The notes: generated by a model not told the origin, from the sequence alone. DNA of 64,000 nucleotides from Phycisphaerae bacterium (GCA_028285035.1 JANQQF010000109.1:1-64000), one strand, 5' to 3'. Positions 36,109 through 45,557 are shown, numbered from the stretch's first letter. A program made the numbers and translations.

Positions 36109-37479
36109 TCAGAATCGAATGACAACAATGGTGAGATCATCTTGAATTTCAGCGTTTTGAGTAAATCGTCCGATTTCCCCCCGAATATGGGCCAACATTG
36201 CCTCTGCACTTGTGGCTGGACCTGTAGCCACAGCCTGTTCAAATCTCTCAAAACCAAACATCTCAAAATTGGGCGTCATTGCCTCAACAATGCCATCACT
36301 GCTTAAAATTACGATATCGCCAACATTAAGCGAGAGAGCTGTTTCTTGATAAATAGTCGTTTGGGTTAACTCAGTGCCTAAGGGTAAGCCAATTACGTTT
36401 ACCCATTCCACCGATCCATTGGCGCGGCGAATGATAGGTTCCATGCATCCTGCATTCGCTATTCGCATGGTCATTCTTCGCCCTTCTGCCTCAGAAAATT
36501 TGCTGATTTCTGCATAGCATAAAGCACAATTTTGATTTGTTGTCTTTGTATATTCACTAATCGTTTGATCGAGTTGTGCTAAAAGTTTGCCAGGTTGAAT
36601 ATCTTGTTTGATGATCGCTTGAAGGGAGGCAAAACTTAGAGACATCAATAAGGCGGCGGGCATCCCTTTGCCTGCTACATCCCCAACCGCAATGGCAAAG
36701 CGGCTTTCACTATTTGGTTCACGATGTGAACTTGGTGGTTTGGTAAATTGATGATAGGCATAAAAATCCCCACCAACATTACGAGCCGAGGCAGAGTAAC
36801 AAATGATATCCAGCTCTGGCCAATTTGGCTGGCTAGATGGGAGCAGACGTTCTTGGATCTCTTGGGCCAAATCTAATTCTTGCTCAATAGCAGCCAGACG
36901 AGCTCTTTCAACTTCAGTTTTCCGTCGTTCCGTCAAATCATAGAACGCATTTAAGACACAGGCTTGGTTATCAAATGTAAGCGGTTGGGCAATTAATGAT
37001 ACCCATATTGATGAATCATTTCCTTGCCTTAATAAGAGTTCATAATCAGTAATATGCCCCTGTCGAGATAAATGCTCTAATATTTGTTTATGATCGGCGG
37101 AGGATTGATAAAAATCAGCAGTTTTATGATTTAAGATTTCTTGGTCAGAGACCTTGATAAGTATCGTTGCGGCATGATTAGCATATAAAATTTGATCATC
37201 CTCAAGCCGGCTGATGATAATGGGGACTGGCGTTGCTTCGGTAATAGAACGAAATCGCTTTATACTTTCACGCATCGTTTCTTCGATACGCTCAAATAGT
37301 TCATCTGCCACAAAATCAGAGTGTTGCGTATTTAATTCTAATCTTAGCTCTAAATCATTCTTTTCGCCTTTTAATTCAATAATCTGCTGCCGCAAAGTCG
37401 CAATATCTTGTTGTAGTTGCTCCATCGCCGTAATCGTAGTTCGGTCTTTTGAGGTGATATTCTGGACATCATTGACCAT
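36109..37479 (-). CDS. PAS - SpoIIE-type PP2C phosphatase (first copy)
   Basis: The 456-residue protein has the same order as the following gene: coiled coil (about 15-80), PAS domain (about 85-205, PVPIIISRLEDDQILYANH), and linker EQELDLAQEIQERLLPSSQP. The PP2C domain has NVGGDFYAY, VGDVAGKGMPAALLM, SSDGIVEAM and QDDLTIVVI. All metal-binding acidic residues are kept. The PAS domains of the two copies differ most around the ligand loop (YYTPNHRQK versus YQSSADHKQ), so they may sense different cues and feed the same STAS switch. Its start overlaps the end of the kinase-like gene by 11 bases, implying translational coupling. Confidence 0.88.
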   Translation of the reverse strand: MVNDVQNITSKDRTTITAMEQLQQDIATLRQQIIELKGEKNDLELRLELNTQHSDFVADELFERIEETMRESIKRFRSITEATPVPIIISRLEDDQILYANHAATILIKVSDQEILNHKTADFYQSSADHKQILEHLSRQGHITDYELLLRQGNDSSIWVSLIAQPLTFDNQACVLNAFYDLTERRKTEVERARLAAIEQELDLAQEIQERLLPSSQPNWPELDIICYSASARNVGGDFYAYHQFTKPPSSHREPNSESRFAIAVGDVAGKGMPAALLMSLSFASLQAIIKQDIQPGKLLAQLDQTISEYTKTTNQNCALCYAEISKFSEAEGRRMTMRIANAGCMEPIIRRANGSVEWVNVIGLPLGTELTQTTIYQETALSLNVGDIVILSSDGIVEAMTPNFEMFGFERFEQAVATGPATSAEAMLAHIRGEIGRFTQNAEIQDDLTIVVIRF

Positions 37480-38074
37480 TAGTTTCTGTTTCCTTACCCT
37501 GAATTAGTAGTTTAACCATTGTGGTTACCGCGACATCTAGAGGATCTGTTTCATCTATTTCAAATTTCCAAGCTAATTGAGCACTGTAGTTTGTAATCAT
37601 GGTTAAAAAGCCTAAATGAGATGTGGGGGTATTTTCGTTGTCCGCACTTTCCTCAACCTGTCGAAAATATAATTCATGAGGATCTTCTGTCAGCAACCTT
37701 TTAATAAATGCCTCGAAATCATCGACAGTGTCTGGCGCAATATGGTTTGTAACATAAAAGCGGACCGATTGCTCATCAAGCGTTAACCCTATGCTGACCG
37801 GATTTTTAGATGGCTCATAGCTATATTTCATTGCATTTTCCAACAACTCATTGGCAACATAAGCCACAGCATCTTTTATTTCAGCTTGCTGATTCAATGA
37901 AGATATATCATAAGCGGGAAAAAATGTAGTTAGATAATCAGCGAGAAAATCAGCGGACAATCCATTATTCCGCCAACGTTGTTGTAGTGGAATAGAGCTG
38001 GGCGAAAAGCCAATAATCAAATATTCGTGATTATCTTTTGACTCAACAAAATCACCAAAGATTTTTTGAGGCAT
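37469..38074 (-). CDS. Histidine-kinase-fold regulatory kinase (SiaB/slr1658-like)
   Basis: The 201-residue protein has a GHKL-type ATPase core recognisable by VANELLENAMKYSYE (N box) near residue 70, followed by a strand VRFYVTN. The usual DxGxG box is not recognisable and the G2-like segment is SHLGFLTMITNY. This matches the slr1658/SiaB-type (DUF6272-like) proteins that phosphorylate small switch proteins in partner-switching systems. Its likely substrate is the STAS protein of the same operon. It starts five bases after the sensor gene stop, and its end overlaps the first phosphatase gene. Confidence 0.72.
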   Translation of the reverse strand: MPQKIFGDFVESKDNHEYLIIGFSPSSIPLQQRWRNNGLSADFLADYLTTFFPAYDISSLNQQAEIKDAVAYVANELLENAMKYSYEPSKNPVSIGLTLDEQSVRFYVTNHIAPDTVDDFEAFIKRLLTEDPHELYFRQVEESADNENTPTSHLGFLTMITNYSAQLAWKFEIDETDPLDVAVTTMVKLLIQGKETETNGQ

Positions 38075-38079
38075 TAATT

Positions 38080-41000
38080 TTAGCCCTCTATTTCTTTAGG
38101 AAGGGTAATATCTTTTCCAGAGATGCGGTACTCAACGAGGTGGCCCTGCTTATCAAATATAGCTTTAGTCGTCCAGCGCTGTTGACGAATGGTTTGATCT
38201 GGTTTCTTTATATTACATTCGATGGTGCCAGCTGGCTCGGCTCGATTTAGACCAATGATGTGGCGATCCACCTTCTTTTTGTCCTGCTCAACAACGAACG
38301 GCAATTTCTGACCAAGGACGTCCTCTGGCTTGATGTTGTAATACCAATAATAAGCATCATTGACGAAGGTTACTTCTCGTTCCCGATTAAGGCGACACTT
38401 TAAATCTAGATAGGCAATACTCTTTTGAAAATCAACCTCAAGATTTTTCTGTTCCGTAACGTCTTGAATATAAACAATGATCACATTTGGTGGGGCAAAA
38501 TTGTAAGTTGTCACAAAATGCTTCATCTCACCCGTGGTAACCAATCGATAAGGGGCTGCTCGACGTATACTTTTACGCTCATTGTAACAACGCGAAAAAT
38601 CTGCTAAAACTTGAGGCCGATCCTTAAAAATTTCCCGGGCTGGCTTACTCATAAATTGGGCCATCCGTCCGTTGCTATTCAGCTCTGCAGCGTGATTATA
38701 ATCAATCAAGACAAAATCATCACCAACCTTACGCCAGGAATAGGTTGGAATGGGAATACCTTTATATTGAGCGCGTAGCCGTGCCCGAGCCTCCTTGAGT
38801 GACTCTTCTGCCCGTTGATGCTCAAAAATTTCCCGCTGCAACTGTTTGTTCATCTCGGTCAGTTCAAACGTTCGCTCTTTGACAACATCCTCTAGCTCAT
38901 CACGGTGAGTCGTGAGCCTTGATTTTAGCTCATAAAGCTCGCGTTCTGCCTCTTCTCGCCGCTTAATTTCTTCCTGAATATTGCCATCTAGCGGACCTGT
39001 CCCGTTCTGTTTATGTCCATCCTTCAACTGGCTGCGTAATTCAGCGATTTCATCTTCGAGCTGTTTCTGTTCGGTAATGTCTTGAATATGATCGATAACC
39101 AGATTGGGCGGCACAAAATTGTAAGTGGTGACGAAGTAGCGTGTCTCTCCGGTGGTGATCATCTTGTACGGGGCTTCACGAACAATTTTTTCTTTTTTCT
39201 GATAACAATCCTCAAAATCTTTCAAAATTTCAGGCCGATTTTCGAAAATCTCGCTTGCTTTTTTGCCGAAGAAATCAACAATTTTACCCATCGACTCTGC
39301 GGCAGCATCGTTAAAATCAATAAGAACAAATTCACCAGCAATCCGTTGCCAAGAGTAGGTTGGCACAGGAATGCTGCGATATTGCTCTCTTAGTCGATCA
39401 TCAATGTTTCCTGCTACTTGCTGGAAGCGTTCTTCACTTTCCTGCAAAGCTTTTTCAAGTTGCTCACGTTTCAGGATCTCTTGCTGCAAATCGTTTTTAA
39501 GGCCATCCAACTCAGCTAGATGTTCCTTGGGTGTTTTTTCAACCTCTTTGCGATATTGCTTGAACTCCACCTCGATTGTTTTGCGAGCTTCAATCTCTTG
39601 CTGGAGTGCTTCTTTGATTTTTTCTACCTCAGAGCTTTGCATGCTCAAGGTATTGGCCTGAGAATCATATTCAGCCAACTTCTCCTCGGCTGCCCGTTGC
39701 TTCGTGACGTCTTGAATATGGACCACAACCAAATTTGGTGGCACAAAGTTGTAAGTCGTTACATAATATTTTATCTCACCGGTTGTGATGAGCTGATAAG
39801 GAGCCTCACGGATAACGGTATTTCGCTTTGTCATACACCGATCAAAGTCAGCGATAACTTGGGGGGTATCTTTGAATACCTCACGATGCGTTTTTCCTAA
39901 AAACTCTGCGATGCGGCCATCACTATCCCGTTCCGCCACGTCATTAAAATCAACTAAAATTAGATTTTCGCCACTTTGTTGCCAAGAATAGGTTGGCAGT
40001 GGGATGCCCTTGTATTGCGCCTTGAGGCGAGCCCGACTTCGCTTGAGCTCCTTCTCGACACGTTTGCGCTCGTTAATCTCTCGCTCAAGCTGTTCATTTG
40101 TCGAGGTCAGATCACTGATGCGCTCAGTCATCATATCACCAACCCGTTGGTGCGTGTGGAGGAACTCTTCCTCAACATTCTTACGTTCGGTGATATCCTC
40201 TTGCGCTGCGACAAAATGGGTAATCGTGCCGTGTGGGCTTAACATCGGGGCGATGGTTAAGGCTTCCCAGTAGGCTTCCCCATCTTCACTAATATTATGA
40301 AACTCCCCGTACCACTCATCCCCTTCGTTGATGGTCTCCCACATCTCTTTGAATAATTCTGGTTCTTCTTCAAAAGATTTAATTTCGCGGAGATTGAGGC
40401 CCACGGTCTCTTCGTAGGTATATCCAGTCAGTTCGGTGAAACGGAAATTGAGATACTCCACCTCACCGTCTCCGTCGGTTATTAAAATAGCTGTGGGGCT
40501 TTGTTCTAAGGCACGGGCCAAGGTGCTAATTTGGCGAACCGCCTTCATCCGCTCGGTGATGTCGCGACTGTAGACAACAACACCATTAAATTCACCAGCC
40601 TCATTTGTGATGGCCCGCATCCGGCGCCAGACCAATACCAAGGTGCCATCAGCTTGGGTCAGCTCGATTTCACCCTCAGCATAGCCATCTTTTTTAGCGG
40701 CGTTAAATTTCTGATTTAGTCGGGGGCGATCAGCTTCGGAGGCAAAGGTCGTGGTATGCTGGCCGATTAATTGGTTACGCGTGTAGCCCAACATTTTTTG
40801 GAAGGTGGTATTGCATTCGACAATATTTCCGACTCCATCCAGAACCTCAACGCCGTAAATGTCAATGTCAAACAACCCACGATAATGTTGCTCACTTTGA
40901 CGGCGGCTTTCTTCTTGCCCCTTCCACTTTGAGACTTCACTCTTGAGTTCCTCGTTTTCCTCTTTTAGCCGAGCCGTTCGTGTTTGGACGCGCTTTTCGA

Positions 41001-41448
41001 GGGTACCTTCTAACTGTTTATAACGTAAAGCATATTGAATGGAACGTTTTAAAGACGTGAGGGTGAGATCATCTTTGGCCAAATAATCGATGGCACCCGC
41101 TTCCATTGTTTCAAGCGTTGCATCGGAGGCATCTTGCTGGGTGAACAGTATCAACGAGGTTGAACTGTCCAGCTTGAGCGTTTGTTGAATCGAATGGTAG
41201 ACTTCTTGGTCAGAGAGGGTAGGATTAAGCAGACAAATATCAGGCCTTTGTTGTTCAATCATTGCTAAGGCCTGGCTATAGCTTGATGCTTGCTCCAGGG
41301 TGCATTGCCAACTTTTGATTTCAGCCAGCAAATGGTTGATGGTGTCATATGCCTGTTTATCTTGATCGACCAACAAGATACTCAACTGATACTTGCTCAC
41401 GAGGTCCTCCACAACGGCTGGGCCTGTCAACATATCTTTAGCCCTCAC
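38080..41448 (-). CDS. Pseudo-receiver multi-PAS sensor without output domain
   Basis: This 1122-residue cytosolic protein begins with a receiver-like domain (about 18-135). In it the phospho-acceptor Asp is Asn75 (ICLLNPTL), while Lys125 (YLAKDD) remains. Two ordinary PAS domains follow (about 185-300 and 305-425). Then come three near-identical PAS-like units of about 115 residues, each with IP(L/V/I)PTYSW, an (A/E)PY(Q/K/R)-TTGE segment and VTTYNF(V/A)PPN, separated by coiled coils. A last PAS domain is at about 1000-1115. There is no kinase, cyclase or GGDEF/EAL domain. It is the first gene of the operon, five bases from the kinase-like gene, so its output is probably direct contact with the kinase or phosphatases. 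Confidence 0.85.
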   Translation of the reverse strand: MRAKDMLTGPAVVEDLVSKYQLSILLVDQDKQAYDTINHLLAEIKSWQCTLEQASSYSQALAMIEQQRPDICLLNPTLSDQEVYHSIQQTLKLDSSTSLILFTQQDASDATLETMEAGAIDYLAKDDLTLTSLKRSIQYALRYKQLEGTLEKRVQTRTARLKEENEELKSEVSKWKGQEESRRQSEQHYRGLFDIDIYGVEVLDGVGNIVECNTTFQKMLGYTRNQLIGQHTTTFASEADRPRLNQKFNAAKKDGYAEGEIELTQADGTLVLVWRRMRAITNEAGEFNGVVVYSRDITERMKAVRQISTLARALEQSPTAILITDGDGEVEYLNFRFTELTGYTYEETVGLNLREIKSFEEEPELFKEMWETINEGDEWYGEFHNISEDGEAYWEALTIAPMLSPHGTITHFVAAQEDITERKNVEEEFLHTHQRVGDMMTERISDLTSTNEQLEREINERKRVEKELKRSRARLKAQYKGIPLPTYSWQQSGENLILVDFNDVAERDSDGRIAEFLGKTHREVFKDTPQVIADFDRCMTKRNTVIREAPYQLITTGEIKYYVTTYNFVPPNLVVVHIQDVTKQRAAEEKLAEYDSQANTLSMQSSEVEKIKEALQQEIEARKTIEVEFKQYRKEVEKTPKEHLAELDGLKNDLQQEILKREQLEKALQESEERFQQVAGNIDDRLREQYRSIPVPTYSWQRIAGEFVLIDFNDAAAESMGKIVDFFGKKASEIFENRPEILKDFEDCYQKKEKIVREAPYKMITTGETRYFVTTYNFVPPNLVIDHIQDITEQKQLEDEIAELRSQLKDGHKQNGTGPLDGNIQEEIKRREEAERELYELKSRLTTHRDELEDVVKERTFELTEMNKQLQREIFEHQRAEESLKEARARLRAQYKGIPIPTYSWRKVGDDFVLIDYNHAAELNSNGRMAQFMSKPAREIFKDRPQVLADFSRCYNERKSIRRAAPYRLVTTGEMKHFVTTYNFAPPNVIIVYIQDVTEQKNLEVDFQKSIAYLDLKCRLNREREVTFVNDAYYWYYNIKPEDVLGQKLPFVVEQDKKKVDRHIIGLNRAEPAGTIECNIKKPDQTIRQQRWTTKAIFDKQGHLVEYRISGKDITLPKEIEG

Positions 41449-41688
41449 TCTTCCTTGATGCTATTGCATCACCAATCCTAATAGATCATCCCAACTTCAC
41501 GAAAATTAGTGATATAGTACTGGTCACTCAAACTATTTTACCACAACTTGACAAGAAGTCATACGTCTGGGTTGAATTGATTCACATAATGTTGTTTTGG
41601 TAGAGTTATGTAAATCCTTGTCGTACAGAGGAGAGAAAAATGTGGGGGATTTGATGATTAGTTGAGGATAATATAGGTAACTATAATT

Positions 41689-42408
41689 CTAACGGCGGGC
41701 AAAAAATAAGCCAAGCCGTTCTGGCTGTTTACGACGGGTGTGGCGAGTTGACTCAACCTGAAATCCCTGCTGCTCAAGAAACGTGGTTAATTCATCAAGG
41801 GTAAAACGAGAATACCCTTCAATTTCAAACGGAGGTGTCAAGGTATCATACTGTCCGCCAATCTCATGATACTCGCCGCAAATTTCATCAATCAGATGTA
41901 GTATTTTTGAGGTAAAGAGAATGGGCCACTCTGAGCCTTCACAATCTAGCTTCAGTAAACGAATACGTTTTGTTCCATTTTCTGTTAATTCCAGCACGAG
42001 TTCATCAAAAGCAATTTTTGAGACAGGATTCCCTTTGTCATTCCATAAAACAGTGCCTGCCCCCGTATTCACGGGTAGATACTTTTCGATTGTGTAGCTT
42101 CCCTGATATAAAACATCCTCATTGGCATCTGATCGCCAAGCAGCTCCGTGAATCAAACGGACCTGTCCCTGCTCAATCGCCTGATATAAATTTGCTTGGG
42201 CAATACAGTAATTCTCTAAATCAGCTTCTATACAGCAAATATAGCCTGCGCCGCGATCTAGAACGGCGTGAGTAAATACCCCGATGTGACCTCCAATATC
42301 CAAGATAATAGAGTTGGAGTCGAATTTTGTGGGTAGCCGATACTCATTATCTTCCAGAATCATTCGTCGGATGAGGGTATCGCTTGTCCCTGGTCTGATG
42401 GCAATCAT
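41689..42408 (-). CDS. FkbM-family methyltransferase
   Basis: The 239-residue protein has a Rossmann methyltransferase core: SIILDIGGHIGVFTHAVLDRG binds S-adenosylmethionine (about 30-50), CCIEADLENYCIAQANLY is motif II, and IRLLKLDCEGSEW is the FkbM signature. These enzymes usually O-methylate sugars or polyketides. The open frame extends 37 codons upstream, but ATG at 42408 overlaps the glycosyltransferase stop in an ATGA junction, so it is the better start. The pair probably decorates a glycan. Confidence 0.82.
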   Translation of the reverse strand: MIAIRPGTSDTLIRRMILEDNEYRLPTKFDSNSIILDIGGHIGVFTHAVLDRGAGYICCIEADLENYCIAQANLYQAIEQGQVRLIHGAAWRSDANEDVLYQGSYTIEKYLPVNTGAGTVLWNDKGNPVSKIAFDELVLELTENGTKRIRLLKLDCEGSEWPILFTSKILHLIDEICGEYHEIGGQYDTLTPPFEIEGYSRFTLDELTTFLEQQGFQVESTRHTRRKQPERLGLFFARR

Positions 42409-43646
42409 GTGGCTAATACCTCTTGGAAGAGTTGATCCCATTGTTTGGCTATATTGCTCCAACAGAATTGTGGCTGTGTGGCTAGTTCGTATGCAGCAGT
42501 TGCTTGGGATTGTAAACAAGTCCGATCTTGATAAAGGCGTTCCAAGGCATTGGCTACACCTTCGGGGGACACGGCTGCCATCTCAAGAGGCAGACTGCCC
42601 ATCTGAATTGTTTCCACAGTCTCGACCAACTCGGCAGCTCCAGGCCACAATTCAGCACAGGCACTATGTTTGGGCATAATTTGTGCCGCGCCAGTCGCGC
42701 CATGTTCGAAGGCGATTAACCCCCAGCCTTCCCCTAAAGAGGTGTTCAAGCCAACGTCACAGGCATTGTAGATAAGATTCAGTGTTTCATCACTCACCCC
42801 CCGTTTTGATTTTTCAACAACCGGTGTCAATTTGAGGCGATCAACAATCCCGTGAGTATGAGCTAAATCCATCAACTCTGCGTGAATGTCATCTCTTAGA
42901 ATGGCGTGGTGAAGATAAAGCTTAACATTATCAGGTTTCCCTTGCGCAAAGCGCGCAAAACCCTCGATCGTGAGATCAATTCGTTTGCGGGGTTGAGCTT
43001 GATTGGCATTGAGTACGATAAAGGCATCATTGTGCCAATCAGGCTGATCTGGAAAGGCGGCTTGTCTGGCTTGTCGTCGGCCCTCGCCTTGAAAGTGATT
43101 GGCGACATCACCCGATAAAGGGTGAAATAGATCGGTATTCACGCCGTGGGGAATGATGCTAATGGGCGGTAAGCGAAAGGTGGGATCATCCTGTTGAAGT
43201 GTGGTGGCCGTCTGGATTAGCTCTTTTCGACCAAATTCATTGTAAACCACAATACGATCAATTGGCTTCAGATGTTTTATTGAAGCTGGCTTGAAAATAG
43301 TTCCATCCAGAGGTGTATAGACAACAAGCTTTGAGTGTGCCGTATAAACATCAGCTTGTCGCATATAAGTTTCGAGCAACCAATAGTCGTTGAGTAGAAA
43401 GACCAAATCCGGGCGATGCGCTTTGATAAAAGCCTTGCCCTGAAATACACCCCACAAATCACCACCTTTGAGATTACAAGGATGAAAGGTAATTCCATCT
43501 TTATGCATCGGGGCTTTGTGCCCGATGCCAATATAATGAATATCATATCGATCTTGCAGTGGCCGCAAAATGTTGTGCATGACCCGACTTAGGCCTGTAT
43601 TCGGGAGGTTAAAGCCAATGGCCAGTAGCATAGGGTTTGATCGCAT
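42405..43646 (-). CDS. GT4-like glycosyltransferase
   Basis: The 413-residue protein has a GT-B two-domain layout. The N-terminal half has GLSRVMHNILRPL, and the C-terminal half has VLNANQAQPRKRIDLTIEGFA and the conserved acidic region NTSLGEGWGLIAFEHGATG, including the E-x7-E-like pattern of family GT4 (group 1). It transfers a sugar from a nucleotide or lipid donor; the acceptor is unknown. It overlaps the FkbM methyltransferase gene by four bases. Confidence 0.83.
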   Translation of the reverse strand: MRSNPMLLAIGFNLPNTGLSRVMHNILRPLQDRYDIHYIGIGHKAPMHKDGITFHPCNLKGGDLWGVFQGKAFIKAHRPDLVFLLNDYWLLETYMRQADVYTAHSKLVVYTPLDGTIFKPASIKHLKPIDRIVVYNEFGRKELIQTATTLQQDDPTFRLPPISIIPHGVNTDLFHPLSGDVANHFQGEGRRQARQAAFPDQPDWHNDAFIVLNANQAQPRKRIDLTIEGFARFAQGKPDNVKLYLHHAILRDDIHAELMDLAHTHGIVDRLKLTPVVEKSKRGVSDETLNLIYNACDVGLNTSLGEGWGLIAFEHGATGAAQIMPKHSACAELWPGAAELVETVETIQMGSLPLEMAAVSPEGVANALERLYQDRTCLQSQATAAYELATQPQFCWSNIAKQWDQLFQEVLAT

Positions 43647-43663
43647 TAACTCGAGTCCTAACT

Positions 43664-43700
43664 AAAAAGTGCGCTGCAATATTCAAATACTACAGCGCAC
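43664..43700 (-). terminator. Intrinsic terminator after the acidic protein gene
   Basis: On the minus strand GTGCGCTG (43693-43700) and CAGCGCAC (43669-43676) form a perfect eight-base stem, followed by TTTTTAG. It separates the acidic protein gene from the glycosyltransferase start at 43646. Confidence 0.8.
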
Positions 43701-43723
43701 GATTATCATTAATGCTATGTGAA

Positions 43724-44221
43724 TTAGAGAGCTGTATTAGGTTGAAGTGGGGTCCATAAGCCAGCGATTTGCTGTAACTCTATAGCCATTGCCACATTGT
43801 CTTGAAAACTAAAGGCCTCATGTCCAGGATTACCATCCATAACAGCGACCAACACATAATTGAAGTATCCCCCCGCCGCACTGCCAGCATCTTCCGCAAT
43901 TTGCTCTGCAGCGATTAATCCATCACTCGCCCCATTTTCCAGTAAGAAACTGTTTAAGTCACCTTGCGGATAGTTGAACGCTCCGACAGAGGAGTTGACA
44001 ACAACAAGTATTTTATTACTATCTCCGCTGTATGGAGCGATGCCTGAAGGGACTGTTGAGGCATTTGCTACCTCACTTGCTACAATATCGGGCGTACTAG
44101 TTGTACGATCTAATACAACCATCCAATAATTATATTCTAATCCTGAAGGGGCGGTGGCTGCTTGACCACTGAGAACAATTGCTGCATTTCCACTAACAAG
44201 GGTTAAGGGTGCTGTAGACAT
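43724..44221 (-). CDS. Extremely acidic protein of unknown function
   Basis: I do not recognise this 165-residue protein. It has one Lys and one Arg against about 15 acidic residues, no Cys, no membrane segment and no classical signal peptide. It is rich in Ala, Ser, Gly and Val, with strand-like repeats in its first half (LTLVSGNAAIVLSGQAA, YNYWMVVLDRT). The gene is real: AGGAG precedes the ATG, it has a promoter-sized upstream gap and a strong terminator of its own. Composition suggests a soluble, perhaps exported or structural, beta-rich protein. Confidence 0.65.
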   Translation of the reverse strand: MSTAPLTLVSGNAAIVLSGQAATAPSGLEYNYWMVVLDRTTSTPDIVASEVANASTVPSGIAPYSGDSNKILVVVNSSVGAFNYPQGDLNSFLLENGASDGLIAAEQIAEDAGSAAGGYFNYVLVAVMDGNPGHEAFSFQDNVAMAIELQQIAGLWTPLQPNTAL

Positions 44222-44411
44222 AATATTTGGCTCCTATGCATCAAGTAATATGGTGTTGTAATTTGTGATATATAATAATGAAGGGATCCCCGCGCACCAA
44301 TAACTATATCATAGGAATGGGATAATGTATAGTTCGCTCGTCTGATTTACTACGGTAAATTTTATGTTTACTGTATAGGGGTTTAATGGTGTTAAGTAAA
44401 TGAGATCCTGC

Positions 44412-45557
44412 CTACATCCGCCCCTGAATACTCTGATCATACCCTGTCATTTCAACATAACCGAACCCCGTCTGCGTCCCTTCTACTCTGACGGCTCCCT
44501 CCCAGTACAGAATGTTGACATCAAGCTCTTGATCGTTGAGCATTGGGACGATGCTGAGCTCGATATTTTCGTTGGGAATGGAGAGGGTCCACTCGGACGG
44601 ATAGGTTGCGCCTGAATGTGGGCTGGTCCAGGTGTCGAGCGCTGTAATCTCAATGTCGGACAGGGTTAGAGAGCTGGTACTGCCATCAGCCTCAACAAGG
44701 ACGCCCTTGGAAACAGGATCGAGGCTGCCATCGGTGCGTCGAATGTGGAAAAACATGATCTCGCGATTGTCGTCCAACTGGAGGGAAAACCAATCCCAGC
44801 CGACCGCATCATCCCCCAAGATCGATGTACTCCACTCGCGATCCTTCCAGGAATTGCCGGTAACTTCAAACGTGCCGCGTGGAGTGGTCATGGTGCCAGT
44901 GGTTAGGTTATTGGTCAACGAGTAGTAATAGCTGGCATTCCCCGGCTCACTACTTTTTGCGCTTAACCCCTGCTCGCCTTGTAACACCATTGGTTTGCTT
45001 TGGTCCAACAATAGATCAATAGCAATATCTCCCGCCTGTGCCTTGAGTTGCACTTGCCCATTGCCCACATCCTTAGCATACCAATCATCGATCCAAACGT
45101 GATAAAATGGCGTACCCTGCGCCCCCGCTAAGCCTGGATTGGATCGGCTAAATTTCTCGTGATAGTTAAAGGTTTCGCCTGTCACATCGGTGACAGCGAA
45201 GTGGGCAAAGTAGATTTGGTTGTTGCCCCACTCCGACTCCCGTTCAGCCGCTTCTGGCACAATCGCGCGGCGGAAGATGGTGAATTGATAGCCAAACCGA
45301 TTGCCTTCAGCATCGGCCAAGTTGCCGGTGTAGTACCACCACTCGGCCTGAAAGTCATTGTGGGGACCGTGATCCTCAGGGAAGTTGAAAGGAATAATCT
45401 CATAAGCCTTGGCAAAGCCATCGGTCGAGTATTCATCTTCATTCAACCCCGTTACATTCGAGGTGATTTCCTGTGTTTTATAATTTACTTGGTCATATTG
45501 CACAACGAGAAAGCCTGAGAGAATGACCAAGGCGATAATTGTAAAAACAAATTTCAT
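44412..45557 (-). CDS. AttH/CrtC-like lipocalin-family protein
   Basis: The 381-residue protein begins with one hydrophobic segment (about 3-22, a signal anchor or signal peptide). The tandem lipocalin-like fold of AttH and carotenoid 1,2-hydratase relatives follows, with FPEDHGPHNDFQAEWWYYTGNL, FTIFRRA and TGNSWKDREWSTS as landmarks. It lies in the same leftward series as an FtsX permease and a LolD-like ATPase, the AttEFGH arrangement, so it is more likely an export partner binding a lipid-like ligand than a carotenoid enzyme. A small membrane protein gene separates it from the permease. Confidence 0.82.
   Translation of the reverse strand: MKFVFTIIALVILSGFLVVQYDQVNYKTQEITSNVTGLNEDEYSTDGFAKAYEIIPFNFPEDHGPHNDFQAEWWYYTGNLADAEGNRFGYQFTIFRRAIVPEAAERESEWGNNQIYFAHFAVTDVTGETFNYHEKFSRSNPGLAGAQGTPFYHVWIDDWYAKDVGNGQVQLKAQAGDIAIDLLLDQSKPMVLQGEQGLSAKSSEPGNASYYYSLTNNLTTGTMTTPRGTFEVTGNSWKDREWSTSILGDDAVGWDWFSLQLDDNREIMFFHIRRTDGSLDPVSKGVLVEADGSTSSLTLSDIEITALDTWTSPHSGATYPSEWTLSIPNENIELSIVPMLNDQELDVNILYWEGAVRVEGTQTGFGYVEMTGYDQSIQGRM

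Noticed and set aside
44412..45557. Carotenoid 1,2-hydratase function
   Set aside because: Fold family matches, but there are no carotenoid genes nearby and the ABC export neighbours favour an AttH-type role.
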